Source of the DNA: Pseudarthrobacter sulfonivorans
GTDB lineage: Bacteria > Actinomycetota > Actinomycetes > Actinomycetales > Micrococcaceae
Direction of reading: 5' to 3'
Assembly: GCF_024391045.1 (NCBI RefSeq)
Contig: NZ_JANFCZ010000007.1
Coordinates: 101,190-165,189 of the forward strand
Length of the DNA: 64,000 bases
A program made the translations under genes and the position numbers. This document shows positions 1 to 8,279 of this stretch, piece by piece. The notes beneath the pieces were generated by a model that was given only the letters and a program-made list of their open reading frames with translations, searched no databases and was not told where the DNA came from. The stretch's first letter is position 1; the number at the start of each line of letters is the position of its first letter.

Positions 1-101
1 CGAAACGTAAATGCGCCGACGCCCCGCTGACCGGAGGCGGCAAAGTCGCGCTCACGCAGTACATCTCAGGCGGATTCGACTACGACCATTCCTGCCTCTG
101 A
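1..101 (+). CDS. 3' end of an unidentified protein (partial)
   Basis: An open frame enters from the left edge and stops at TGA 99-101, giving about 32 C-terminal residues. The tail contains two cysteines and ends in YDHSCL, which would suit a disulfide-bonded exported protein, but the family cannot be recognised. It converges on the MFS gene, whose stop lies 21 bases further on. The codon pattern is GC-rich at third positions, which supports real coding. Confidence 0.45.
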   Translation, partial: KRKCADAPLTGGGKVALTQYISGGFDYDHSCL

Positions 102-121
102 GCTGAGCGGGTGCCTGAGTC

Positions 122-1573
122 TCATTCCTCGGCCACTGCGGCGGGTGCAGCACCGGCGGTTGCAGCACCGGCGGGTGCAGCAGCCGCCTCCGCGTACGAC
201 GCCGAAACCCGGCGGTAGACAGGCGTGAGGAAAGCCAGCAGCGCAGCCACAATCAGGATGATTCCGGCGACGAAAAACACCAGGGCAATGCCCCGGGAGG
301 TGCCTTCACCCAGCAGCGGGTCAAGCTGCGCGGCGCCTTCCGCGGACCGGGCCCAGGGAATGATCCACACCTGGGCAACGGGCGCGATCAGGAACGCCGT
401 GATGGGCGCGGCCGCGGATTCGAAGGCCATCGCGAATCCGAACACCCTGCCCTGGCGGGGGAGCGGCACTACCTGCTGGATGACGGTTTGCTCGGCGGCC
501 TCGATGAGGGGCACCAGCGCCATGTAGAGCCAGATGCCGGCCACATACAGCCAGGCCCATTCCCGCAGCGTGAACACTGCACCCAGGATCCCCAGCACCA
601 CCACGGCGATCAGCATGGTGCGCAGCGGGTTGGACCCGAGCCCGAATCGGTTGACCAGCGCGCCGCCGAGGATGAATCCGGTGGCTCCAAACGCGAACAC
701 CCCGCCCCATACCTCCACGGGGAACATCTCCAGGCCGTAGGGGTCCATCAGCGCCATGTACACGCCGCCGATGAAGTTGTTGAACGTGGAGAAAACAATC
801 AGCGCGAACAGTCCCGCGATGGCCAGCACCGCGGCCAGGGAACCCCGCAGGTCGAAGCTGCCGTGGGCGTCGGAGGCGGCCGCGCGCAGCTCCTCGGGCA
901 TGCGCAGGGTCAGCAGGTGTGCGAAGGGCAGCGCGGTGAGCACCAGGGCCACCAGGATGGTCCAGCCCATGCCCAGCAGTCCCACCGACAGGCCCGACAG
1001 CACCGACGTGACCATAAACATCAGGCCCTGCACCATGCCCACCAGCCCGTTGGCATTGGCCCGCCGGTCCGGGTCAATGAGGATGGTGACAGTGGTGGAG
1101 AGGGCGACGTTGCGCAGGTTTTCCACCACGGCACCCGCCAGCAGGACCACGGCGAAGATCCAGAACCACGGTTGGGTCAGGTCCAGCATGCCGGTGGACG
1201 GGGTCACCAGGAACAGGGTCCCGGACAGGGCAAACATCACCAGGGTGAAGCCGGCAGCAAACCGCATCACCATCAGCTTGCGGTAACGGTCCACGAACGT
1301 GCCGAAGCTGATGCTGGACAGTGCGATCAGGAGCATGTACATGCCGCCGATCACCCCGGTGGCGATCACGTTGCGGGTCTCCAGGTACACCCAGAACGTC
1401 AGGGCGAACCACAGATAGCTGGTGGTGACGTTGGCCAGCGCCGTGTTGACCAGGATTCCCGCGAACGTGCGGGACCGCTGCGCCGCCGTGCGCACGGACG
1501 GGCTGATGGCGTCGGAACCGGCCAGCGTCGGAGACTCGGCTACCCCGGCGTGGGCCGGTTCCTGCTCGGTCAT
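122..1573 (-). CDS. MFS transporter
   Basis: This 483-residue integral membrane protein has about twelve hydrophobic segments. The loop after the second or third segment reads GTFVDRYRKLMVM, the MFS motif A (G-x3-D-R-x-x-R-K). The protein is probably a proton-coupled exporter, with unknown substrate. The N-terminal 35 residues are polar, and the last 25 residues are an Ala/Gly/Pro-rich tail that is probably disordered. The start is the ATG at 1573. A remnant of a TetR regulator lies immediately upstream on the other strand, so the pair may once have been a regulator-exporter module. Confidence 0.85.
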   Translation of the reverse strand: MTEQEPAHAGVAESPTLAGSDAISPSVRTAAQRSRTFAGILVNTALANVTTSYLWFALTFWVYLETRNVIATGVIGGMYMLLIALSSISFGTFVDRYRKLMVMRFAAGFTLVMFALSGTLFLVTPSTGMLDLTQPWFWIFAVVLLAGAVVENLRNVALSTTVTILIDPDRRANANGLVGMVQGLMFMVTSVLSGLSVGLLGMGWTILVALVLTALPFAHLLTLRMPEELRAAASDAHGSFDLRGSLAAVLAIAGLFALIVFSTFNNFIGGVYMALMDPYGLEMFPVEVWGGVFAFGATGFILGGALVNRFGLGSNPLRTMLIAVVVLGILGAVFTLREWAWLYVAGIWLYMALVPLIEAAEQTVIQQVVPLPRQGRVFGFAMAFESAAAPITAFLIAPVAQVWIIPWARSAEGAAQLDPLLGEGTSRGIALVFFVAGIILIVAALLAFLTPVYRRVSASYAEAAAAPAGAATAGAAPAAVAEE

Positions 1574-1631
1574 GCGTTCCAGTTTACTGACGGCCGCCCG
1601 CGGTGGACATGGTCACCGCCGCGGTTTTTAG

Positions 1632-1910
1632 CGCACGACGGCGGCACGCGTCCGGGCGGCAACCACCTCCACGCGGGCAGCCACCATGCTGCGGCAAATC
1701 CTCGGGGCACGGGCCCGGAACGAAGGAAACCGCCCCTCGTTCGACGAGGAGGAGATGCAGCGCGCGGCACTGGCCGCCGCGCATCTGCCGGGCGTCGCCA
1801 TCGGCCGTTTCGTCATCAAGATGCCGCCCATTACGGTCCGGTCCCACGACGATCTGGTGGCGGAACTCGCCCCCACCATCCAGCGCTACCTCACCGGAAA
1901 GCACCGCTGA
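1632..1910 (+). pseudogene. C-terminal remnant of a TetR-family regulator
   Basis: The frame opens after an in-frame TAG at 1629 and ends at 1910. Its last 60 residues resemble the ligand-binding C-terminal domain of actinobacterial TetR proteins (pattern RAALAAAHLPGVAIGRFVI, then LVAELAPTIQRYL). The helix-turn-helix half is absent, because only about 60 bases separate this piece from the start of the divergent MFS gene. An ATG at 1686 could still give a 74-residue product. I read it as a decayed regulator of the exporter; the family assignment is by pattern memory. Confidence 0.5.
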
Positions 1911-2005
1911 GCACGGGCAACAGGAAGGCGGACTTCTGAATGGCGGGAATGCCGGAAGTCACGGTGGAAGTGAACGACGCCGGCGTCCCGGTGAACCCCT
2001 TCAGT

Positions 2006-2674
2006 TCAACGCCGAAGCAAATACCCGGCCACGCCCTCCGGGTTTGCGAGGGCGAGTAGGTGGCCACCCGGCATGGTGTCGGGTTCGATGCCGAGGCGTT
2101 CACGGGCCACCTGACGCTGGAACTCCAGGGGAAAGAACCGGTCCCCTTCACCGGACAGCACGCGCGTCGGGATGCCGGGCCACGCCGTGAAGTTGCATGC
2201 CGAGTCGAAAGCTGCGCTTGCTTCGGGGCGCTGATGCGGTGCTCCTTCTGCGGCGATTTGCGAGGGAACGTCGTGCAGGAAGTACGTGTCTGTATCGAAC
2301 TCTGGACTGTAGCCGTGGGCCTTCGCCGCGCCTTGTTGAGCCGCGGCCCATCCGGTGTTGTCCCACCACGCGCCCGGGGTCTCGCCCGGAACGGGGATCA
2401 TCGCATTCACCAGGACCAGTTCTGCGACGGAAGCCTTTTCGCATACCAGGGGAGCAGTGAAGCCGCCCAGCGATTGCGCCACAAGCACCACGCCAGGCTG
2501 CTCACCGACGGCTTCCACCACCAGACCCGTGTATTCGGCGAGCCCTGCGCTCGCGTCGTCGCCGGGCAGATCGACCGCTACGGCTTGGTGACCGGCATCC
2601 TGGAGCAGCGGCACGACGTGGCTCCAGTACCAGGCGGCGCCGCCGGCTCCCGGGATAAGGACGAACATACTCAT
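2006..2674 (-). CDS. alpha/beta hydrolase
   Basis: A 222-residue single-domain hydrolase of unknown substrate. The N-terminus reads MSMFVLIPGAGG, giving the oxyanion-hole strand. The nucleophile elbow is AQSLGG with Ser68, and the catalytic His lies in PGGHLLAL near the C-terminus, with an acidic candidate in SGEGDRFFP. The ATG at 2674 is chosen over the longer 2710 start because homologous folds begin directly with the first strand. The protein has no signal peptide, so it should be cytoplasmic. The family includes salicylate esterase-like and MenH-like enzymes. Confidence 0.85.
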   Translation of the reverse strand: MSMFVLIPGAGGAAWYWSHVVPLLQDAGHQAVAVDLPGDDASAGLAEYTGLVVEAVGEQPGVVLVAQSLGGFTAPLVCEKASVAELVLVNAMIPVPGETPGAWWDNTGWAAAQQGAAKAHGYSPEFDTDTYFLHDVPSQIAAEGAPHQRPEASAAFDSACNFTAWPGIPTRVLSGEGDRFFPLEFQRQVARERLGIEPDTMPGGHLLALANPEGVAGYLLRR

Positions 2675-2821
2675 TCCACCATTCTGTCCCCGCCGGGATG
2701 ACGAAACCACCGTCCGAAGGGATATTGGATATTTCTGATCGGCGCTGGGAAGGTTGTACGAGCGAACACGCTCACCCTTCGAGAGGAACGGCCCAGTTGT
2801 TCATCACATCCGCCACGGACA

Positions 2822-3265
2822 ATGGCAGTACCGGCGGCCGCAATGCATAAGCGTTTCGAAATGGTGGTGCCGCTTCGCTGGTCCGACCAGGACCTCAACG
2901 GGCACATCAACAACGCCCGCATTGTGACCTTGATGGAGGAAGCGCGGGTGCGGTGGCTGAACATTGACGCCGCCGCTGACGGGCTGGACTCCTTCCGAGG
3001 CCCGAAGGTCGTGGCGTCCCTGAACGTGGAGTACAAATTGCCCGTCAACTACGAAGACGAGCTCACCCTGTTGCTCGACATCACCAGGATCGGTAACGGG
3101 TCCTTCTCCGTCCGGCACACGGGGAGCCAGCGTGGCGCCACCGCGTTCATCGGCACCACGGTAATTGTCCCGCTGGACCCGGACTCGAACCGTTCCCGGA
3201 AACTTACCGCCGCTGAGACTGCCTACCTGGCCCGGTATGCGGAAAAAACGCCGGTGGCCGGTTAG
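2822..3265 (+). CDS. acyl-CoA thioesterase (hot-dog fold)
   Basis: This 147-residue protein is of 4HBT (YbgC/FadM) type. The characteristic N-terminal signature is RWSDQDLNGHINNARIVTLM, where the Asp in SDxDxNGH is the catalytic residue, followed by the EEARVRW helix. It is expected to hydrolyse acyl-CoA thioesters in the cytoplasm. An ATG at 2843 is an alternative start. The gene converges on the antiporter gene, with a perfect palindrome between the two stops. Confidence 0.85.
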   Translation: MAVPAAAMHKRFEMVVPLRWSDQDLNGHINNARIVTLMEEARVRWLNIDAAADGLDSFRGPKVVASLNVEYKLPVNYEDELTLLLDITRIGNGSFSVRHTGSQRGATAFIGTTVIVPLDPDSNRSRKLTAAETAYLARYAEKTPVAG

Positions 3266-3297
3266 CCGCGCACTGCTTGCGCTGACGAAGTGAGCGT

Positions 3298-3323
3298 ACG
3301 ACGGCGGGACGTCCCGCCGTCGT
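3298..3323. terminator. palindromic terminator-like repeat, copy 1 (core-region family)
   Basis: A perfect 26-bp palindrome, half-site ACGACGGCGGGAC. It lies between the convergent thioesterase and antiporter genes. The same sequence family recurs at 9066, 11248, 16222, 31709, 38593 and 44398. It probably acts as a bidirectional terminator, but it lacks a U-run and has almost no loop. Confidence 0.7.
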
Positions 3324-3338
3324 GAACGCTGCAGGCAC

Positions 3339-5213
3339 TCACCCCAACAGGTCGTCCTCGTAGCACCAGCGCCAGTCTTCGCCCGGCTCGATGCTCCGCA
3401 TGACCGGGTGCCCGGACGCTTCAAAGTGCCTCGACGCGTGGGTGCCGGGCGAGGAATCACAGCACCCCACCTTGCCGCACCGCAGGCACATTCTCAGGTG
3501 CACCGACGTCGTGCCTTCACGGCGGCAGTCCGCGCAGAAGGGGTCGAGGGGCACCTCGGGGGAGCGGGCGTCCTCGAGGTGGCTGCATACGCCGCCCGGC
3601 CTTGCGATCCCTTCCCCGCCGCCCTCGCCGGTTGTATCAACCTCGTCCAGCGACACGTCCAGCATGGACTCCTCAACGTCAAGCCGCTCCAAAACCTCGC
3701 TGAGGACCTCCTGGGCGTACTCGCCGCCCCGGCGCAGTTCCAGGACCTTGGCGCGTTCCGCTTCCAGCATGGCAAGCCGCAGCCGGGCATAGCGCTCGCT
3801 GGGCGTCGCAGTTTCCGCCGACGGCCGCCCCAGCCGTTCCCACGCCGCCAGCCCGCGTTCCTGGGTGCGCCGTTTGAGCATGGCCACCACCTCCGGCGGG
3901 TCGTCATCGGTGCGCATTTCCTGCAGCCGGGCCACACCGGCCGCGGTGGCCTGCTGCATCAGGGCAGCCTGGTTCAGCGCGTCCTCGCGCTGGTCCGGGC
4001 CAGGAATCCGCAGGACGCGGACCAGGGCGGGAAGAGTGAAGCCCTGGAGCGTCAGCGTGCCGGCCACCACCACCAAGGCGGCGAGAATCAGTACCGAACG
4101 GTGTTCCAGGTCAGGGGGCAGCACCAGGACGGCGGCCAGGGTGACCACCCCGCGCATCCCTGCCCAGGAGACGATCGCCGGGAACTGCCACTGCGGGGCC
4201 GGATCGTTCCGCCGCACTGCCGGAATCAGCCGGGGCAGGTAGGTGGCCGGGAACACCCAAACGGGCCTGAGCACAAGCACCGCCAGCAGGATGACGGCGC
4301 AGCCGGCCCAGATCCGGCCGGCGCCGAGGGAGTCATCCTGGACGCCGTCGATGATGGTCCGCACCTGCAGCCCGATCAGGAGAAACACGGAGTTTTCCAG
4401 CAGGAACTGCACCGTGTTCCAGTTGCTGCGCTGGCTGAGCCGGGCGGCGCCGTTGGGCATGGACGGCGCCTTCGTGCCCATCACCAATCCGGTCACGACG
4501 ACGGCGAGGACACCTGAGGCGTGGATCGCTTCGGCCGGCAAATAGGCAACCAAGGGGGCAATGAGGGACGTCGAGGTGTTGATCGCGACGTTACGGACCC
4601 GTTTGCGAAGTGTGGTCAGGACGTAGGCGGCGGCGATGCCCACCACCACTCCGCCGCCGGCCGCAAGCATGAAGTCTCCGGCGATCCCCACCACTGACAC
4701 TGACCCCGAGATGGCGGCGATGGCGGCGCGAAGGCAGATCAGGGCAGTGGCGTCGTTGACCAGGGATTCGCCCTCAAGAATGGTGACAATCCGCCGCGGC
4801 ATCCGCACCTTCCGCGCGATGGCGGTCGCAGCCACGGCATCCGGCGGCGCCACCACTGCGCCCAGGGCGATCGCGGCCGCCAGCGGGATCTCCGGGAACA
4901 GCCACCACACCACAAAACCCACCGTGATGGTCCCAAAAATGACATAGCCCACGGAGAGCAGCCCGATGGCGCGGCGGTTGGAGCCGAAATCGAAAAGGGA
5001 AGTGCGCAGCGCCGCGGCGTACAGCAGCGGCGGCAACAGGCCCACCAGAACCACTTCCGGGTTCAGTTCTATGTGCGGGACGAACGGGAGGAAAGAACCT
5101 GCGACGCCGGCCAGCACCAGCAGCAGCGGAACGGAAATGTTCAGCTTCCGGCCCAGGGCGCTGCCCGCACAGACCACCGCGACGAGAACGAGAAGTCCCA
5201 GTGCGATCTCCAT
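3339..5213 (-). CDS. Na+/H+ antiporter (CPA1) with C-terminal UBP-type zinc finger
   Basis: A 624-residue protein. Residues 1 to about 400 form a CPA1 cation/proton exchanger with about twelve membrane segments and the VAPPDAVAATAIARK ion-site motif. About 140 cytoplasmic, charged residues follow. The last ~85 residues carry a zf-UBP pattern: CSH, CADC, CLRCGKVGCC, then spaced His residues and WRWCYEDD. UBP fingers bind zinc and, in eukaryotes, ubiquitin C-termini; the bacterial partner is unknown. The protein should export Na+ or K+ for pH and salt homeostasis. Confidence 0.9.
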   Translation of the reverse strand: MEIALGLLVLVAVVCAGSALGRKLNISVPLLLVLAGVAGSFLPFVPHIELNPEVVLVGLLPPLLYAAALRTSLFDFGSNRRAIGLLSVGYVIFGTITVGFVVWWLFPEIPLAAAIALGAVVAPPDAVAATAIARKVRMPRRIVTILEGESLVNDATALICLRAAIAAISGSVSVVGIAGDFMLAAGGGVVVGIAAAYVLTTLRKRVRNVAINTSTSLIAPLVAYLPAEAIHASGVLAVVVTGLVMGTKAPSMPNGAARLSQRSNWNTVQFLLENSVFLLIGLQVRTIIDGVQDDSLGAGRIWAGCAVILLAVLVLRPVWVFPATYLPRLIPAVRRNDPAPQWQFPAIVSWAGMRGVVTLAAVLVLPPDLEHRSVLILAALVVVAGTLTLQGFTLPALVRVLRIPGPDQREDALNQAALMQQATAAGVARLQEMRTDDDPPEVVAMLKRRTQERGLAAWERLGRPSAETATPSERYARLRLAMLEAERAKVLELRRGGEYAQEVLSEVLERLDVEESMLDVSLDEVDTTGEGGGEGIARPGGVCSHLEDARSPEVPLDPFCADCRREGTTSVHLRMCLRCGKVGCCDSSPGTHASRHFEASGHPVMRSIEPGEDWRWCYEDDLLG

Positions 5214-5333
5214 TGGGCCATTCTCGCAGGCCCCAAAACCGGGCGCAGCGGGGAATCCTAACGACGGCTATGTGCTCTGGAGAAACAGGCCACCAGGCGC
5301 CGTCGCCCGCTGACGTGAGCAGCCGGCCCGCAG

Positions 5334-5948
5334 CTACGGCACCCGCAGTACCCCGACCGCGGCCTCCAGATATGGCGCGGGATCGGGGTCGGTCCCCGCG
5401 GCCCACCGCATCCAGGCTTCGAACGTGGCGCCCATGAAAGCGGCACAGAGGTATCCGGCGGCGTCCTCGGGCACGCCGGCCGACACAAGGTATGCCCGGG
5501 CCCGTTCGCGCTGCGGCGCCAGGGATTCGTAGCTTCTGCTTGCCAGTTCGGGGTGCTCTCCGATCAGCCGGAGGCGCCCGCGCGTCACGGACAAATCCGG
5601 AATGGCAGCAGCCCCCGCAACAGCCGCCTCGCGCAGCCCTGCCAGGACGCCGCCGTCGGACGCCGCACCGGGGCGGGCTGAATGCAAAACTTGCGTGGAC
5701 GCCTCCACCACCGGCTCCATCCCGCCCCAGACAAGATCGGCCTTGCTGGAGAAGTAGCGGTAGAGGCTCTTGCGCCCGATTCCCGCCTCGCGCGCGATGT
5801 CCTCCATGGAGGTCTGTTCGTAGCCGCGCTCGCCGAAGATCCGAAGGGCGACGGCGGCCACGGCGTCGGGATTAATCGTCGCGGGGCGCCCGGTGGGGCG
5901 CGGAACGGTGGTCTTCAAATCGTCCGGGGGCATCCGACCAGTACTCAC
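5334..5948 (-). CDS. TetR-family transcriptional regulator
   Basis: A 204-residue repressor. The N-terminal helix-turn-helix is typical: ALRIFGERGYEQTSMEDIA, then EAGIGRKSLYRYFSSKADL. The C-terminal half is the variable ligand domain. The start is a GTG at 5948, and an ATG at 5933 is possible. It is transcribed divergently from the SDR gene at 6017, and a 17-bp inverted repeat sits 10 bases upstream of the start. It very likely represses itself and the SDR gene. Confidence 0.85.
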   Translation of the reverse strand: MSTGRMPPDDLKTTVPRPTGRPATINPDAVAAVALRIFGERGYEQTSMEDIAREAGIGRKSLYRYFSSKADLVWGGMEPVVEASTQVLHSARPGAASDGGVLAGLREAAVAGAAAIPDLSVTRGRLRLIGEHPELASRSYESLAPQRERARAYLVSAGVPEDAAGYLCAAFMGATFEAWMRWAAGTDPDPAPYLEAAVGVLRVP

Positions 5949-5957
5949 CCTTACATA

Positions 5958-5974
5958 ATGACACAGAGTGTCAT
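5958..5974. promoter_or_regulatory. TetR operator between regulator and SDR gene
   Basis: The inverted repeat ATGACAC-aga-GTGTCAT has 7-bp perfect arms. It lies in the 68-bp gap between the divergent TetR and SDR starts and overlaps a CATAAT that could be a -10 element. Position and symmetry fit a TetR-dimer operator. Confidence 0.65.
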
Positions 5975-6016
5975 AAGCTGTATTCCACCACGGTCACCAA
6001 CGTCTGGAAGGGCATC

Positions 6017-6796
6017 ATGGGCAACGAAGCTTCATGGCAGGAAGTCACCACCAACGGCCGGTTTGCCGGCAAAACCGTTATTGTCACGGGCGCCGGGTCG
6101 GGGATCGGGCAGGCCACGGCACTTAGGGTCGCCAAGGAAGGAGGCCGTGTCATTGCCGCGGACATCAGCAAGGAGCGCCTGGACGCCCTCGTGGAGGAGA
6201 ACGCCGGACTGGACCTCGTCCCGGTGGCCGGCGATATTTCCACCGAGGAGACAGTTGCGGCCGTAGTCACCGCCGCGGGCGGTCGCGTGGACGCGCTCGC
6301 GAACGTTGCCGGCATCATGGACAAGTTTGCGCCGATCCACGACGTCGATGACGAGACCTGGGACCGGGTCTTCCGGATCAATGTCACCGCTCTCATGCGC
6401 CTCACCCGCGCCGTACTGCCGCTGATGCTCGAGGCCGGGACGGGTTCGGTGGTCAATATCGCCTCCGAGGCGGGGCTGCGGGGTTCGGCCGCCGGGGCCG
6501 CGTACACCGCGTCGAAGCACGCCGTGGTGGGCCTCACGAGGAACTCGGCCGTGATGTACGGGCCCAAGGGCCTGCGGTTCAACGCAGTGGCTCCGGGTGC
6601 CACCATCACCAACATCGTGGCCGAGTGGGGATCCCAGCTGGCCGCCGAACGGCTCGGCCCGCTGATGCAGGCCACCGTACCGGTGCCCGCCACCGCAGCG
6701 CAGCTCGCCGCGTCCATCACCTTCCTGCTCAGCGACGACGGCACCAACGTCAACGGCGCCATCCTCGCGTCCGACGGCGGCTGGTCGGCACTGTAG
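6017..6796 (+). CDS. SDR family NAD(P)-dependent oxidoreductase
   Basis: A 259-residue classical short-chain dehydrogenase. The cofactor motif is TGAGSGIG at residues 24-31, the structural motif is NVAG near 97, and the catalytic residues are Ser150, Tyr163 and Lys167 (YTASK). Asp49 after the second strand suggests NAD(H) preference. The substrate is unknown. A GGAAGGG ribosome site precedes the ATG. The divergent TetR gene and the shared operator suggest substrate induction. Confidence 0.88.
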   Translation: MGNEASWQEVTTNGRFAGKTVIVTGAGSGIGQATALRVAKEGGRVIAADISKERLDALVEENAGLDLVPVAGDISTEETVAAVVTAAGGRVDALANVAGIMDKFAPIHDVDDETWDRVFRINVTALMRLTRAVLPLMLEAGTGSVVNIASEAGLRGSAAGAAYTASKHAVVGLTRNSAVMYGPKGLRFNAVAPGATITNIVAEWGSQLAAERLGPLMQATVPVPATAAQLAASITFLLSDDGTNVNGAILASDGGWSAL

Positions 6797-6843
6797 CGGC
6801 GGGCGGGTTGACCGCTCAGAATTCAGTGCTCAGGGCCCGGGTC

Positions 6844-6960
6844 TAGGAAGCTGCCTCCTGAGCCTCGAGCCTGTCAACGTCGTCGGTCAGGACAGTCAAC
6901 TCGACGCTGTCCGGCCGTCAATTTCGATGGCCTGGCCCGGTTGGCTCTTGACGCGGAGCC
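6844..6960 (-). pseudogene. possible decayed gene fragment
   Basis: On the minus strand a coding-like stretch (LRVKSQPGQAIEIDGR) runs into another frame (VELTVLTDDVDRLEAQ) before a TAG at 6844. The joined text looks like a protein C-terminus interrupted by one frameshift. No family is recognised and the open frames are short, so this is weak. The rest of 6797-7043 shows nothing beyond the ribosome site of the next gene. Confidence 0.25.
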
Positions 6961-7043
6961 CGGCGCCGGGGGGTGGTTCGGCCCTTCCGGGATGACGCGG
7001 GAAGGCCTACGCTTTAGCTGCCACAGCCCAAGGGAAAGGAACG

Positions 7044-7352
7044 ATGATGTTCACCTTGCAGATCAGCTATCCGGTACGGGACTACGAGGCTTTTAAGAAA
7101 GTCTTCGACAGTGATCCTGCAGGCCGCGCCGCATCGGGCGCCACGTCTGTCCGGCTGTTCCGGGATACAGAGGACCAGAACAGTGTTGCCGTGCTCCTTG
7201 ACTTCAACACCAAGGATGCCGCGAAAGTCTTTCTGGAACGGCTCCGCAGCGATGTGTGGGATAAACCGGAGGTGATAGGTCAGTTGATGACGGCAGCGCC
7301 TACGGCCAGGATCCTGGAGGAGACGGCTCGGGAGGGCCACGGCGCGGGCTGA
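7044..7352 (+). CDS. hypothetical protein, probable dimeric alpha/beta-barrel fold
   Basis: A 102-residue cytoplasmic protein. The start MFTLQISYPVRDYEAFKKVF, followed by a short helix and VRLFRDTEDQNSVAVLLDF, has the beta-alpha-beta-beta spacing of small ferredoxin-like (ABM-type) proteins. No catalytic residue is evident. A GGAAAGGAACG ribosome site precedes tandem ATGs at 7044 and 7047. It is free-standing, and its function is unknown. Confidence 0.65.
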   Translation: MMFTLQISYPVRDYEAFKKVFDSDPAGRAASGATSVRLFRDTEDQNSVAVLLDFNTKDAAKVFLERLRSDVWDKPEVIGQLMTAAPTARILEETAREGHGAG

Positions 7353-7506
7353 CCGCAGAGAGTCCGGGGCTCAGGGCCGGTTCTAGCCGGTCACGACCGG
7401 AGCCGCGCGGTTGGGTGTGGCGGTTGAGGATGGTCGGAGCGGTGGGGCCGTGCGAACTTCGGGCGGACCCAGCTGTGCTGCGTCCGCCCGAAGGAGTGCG
7501 GCAGGA

Positions 7507-8109
7507 TCAGTGTCCATGGCCGCCCGGGCCGCCCGTCTCGGTGGCGGTGATGGTGAAGTTGGCGTCAAGCTTGACAGTGGCGTGGGTGCCGTCGGTTTGG
7601 GTGATGTGGGCTTCGTATGCGGCGCTGCCGTCGTCTTCGGTGGTCATGTTTTCGACAGTGGCGCCAGTATTGGCGGCCAGCACTGCGTCCTTGACCTTGG
7701 CGGCAATGTCGCCGGTGAGGTCGGTTTCGTTCCCGTGATTGCCGCGGCCGCCCTTGCCGCCGGTTTCGGTGGCAGTGACGGCGTAGTTTGCGTCGAGCTT
7801 GACCGTGGCGTGGGTGCCGTCGGTTTGGGTGATGTGGGCTTCGTATGCGGCGCTGCCGTCGTCCTCGGTGGTCATGTTTTCGACGGTTGCGCCGGCGTTG
7901 GCGGCCAGCACTGCGTCCTTGACCTTGGCGGCAATGTCGCCGGTGAGGTCGGTTTCGTTCTCGTGATTGGGACCGCTGGACGTTGCCGTTGACGTGGCGG
8001 ACGGGGTGGTGGCGGCGTTGGCGGGCAATGCCATGGCTGTGAGGGCTCCGCCGCCGATGAGTGCGCCGATAAGGGTGGTGCCTGCCGCAATTTTCCGGAT
8101 GCTGTTCAT
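7507..8109 (-). CDS. secreted PepSY-like protein with two near-identical repeat domains
   Basis: A 200-residue exported protein. Residues 1-33 are a Sec signal peptide ending ANAA. A Ser/Thr spacer follows, then two ~68-residue repeats, each ENETDLTGDIAAKVKDAVLA through HATVKLDANF/Y and TATETGG. The repeats resemble PepSY-type small beta domains. They are joined by a Gly-rich linker, and the protein ends GGHGH. It probably acts in the cell-wall space, and no enzymatic residue is seen. The two repeats are nearly identical in DNA too, so the duplication is recent. Confidence 0.75.
   Translation of the reverse strand: MNSIRKIAAGTTLIGALIGGGALTAMALPANAATTPSATSTATSSGPNHENETDLTGDIAAKVKDAVLAANAGATVENMTTEDDGSAAYEAHITQTDGTHATVKLDANYAVTATETGGKGGRGNHGNETDLTGDIAAKVKDAVLAANTGATVENMTTEDDGSAAYEAHITQTDGTHATVKLDANFTITATETGGPGGHGH
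7534..7968. repeat. tandem intragenic duplication (228-bp period)
   Basis: Two copies, 7534-7740 and 7762-7968, differ at only a small number of positions over about 207 bases. The 228-bp period is exactly 76 codons, so the reading frame is kept. They encode the two domains of the secreted protein. Confidence 0.85.
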
Positions 8110-8279
8110 GGTTTTCTCCTTGCTGGTTCCACTCCGGTTTCGAAGCTGGTTCCATCCTCAATCGGAACTCTTTGGGACCACTTTCACGCTGCTGTGCGCG
8201 CACTGTGAGTAATACCCCCGCGGTGGTCAGCCCAAAAATTCTCGTTGTGGTGGCCCTCCAACAGGGCCACCATGATCGT

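Noticed and set aside
488..1939. 483-codon plus-strand frame over the MFS gene
   Set aside because: It is rich in Gln/His/Gly/Glu with no hydrophobic pattern; it is the complement of a membrane protein gene.
7411..7992. Plus-strand repeat-containing frame (GVGAVGLGDVGFVCGAAVV)
   Set aside because: It only reflects the duplicated DNA; the minus frame has a signal peptide and a balanced composition.
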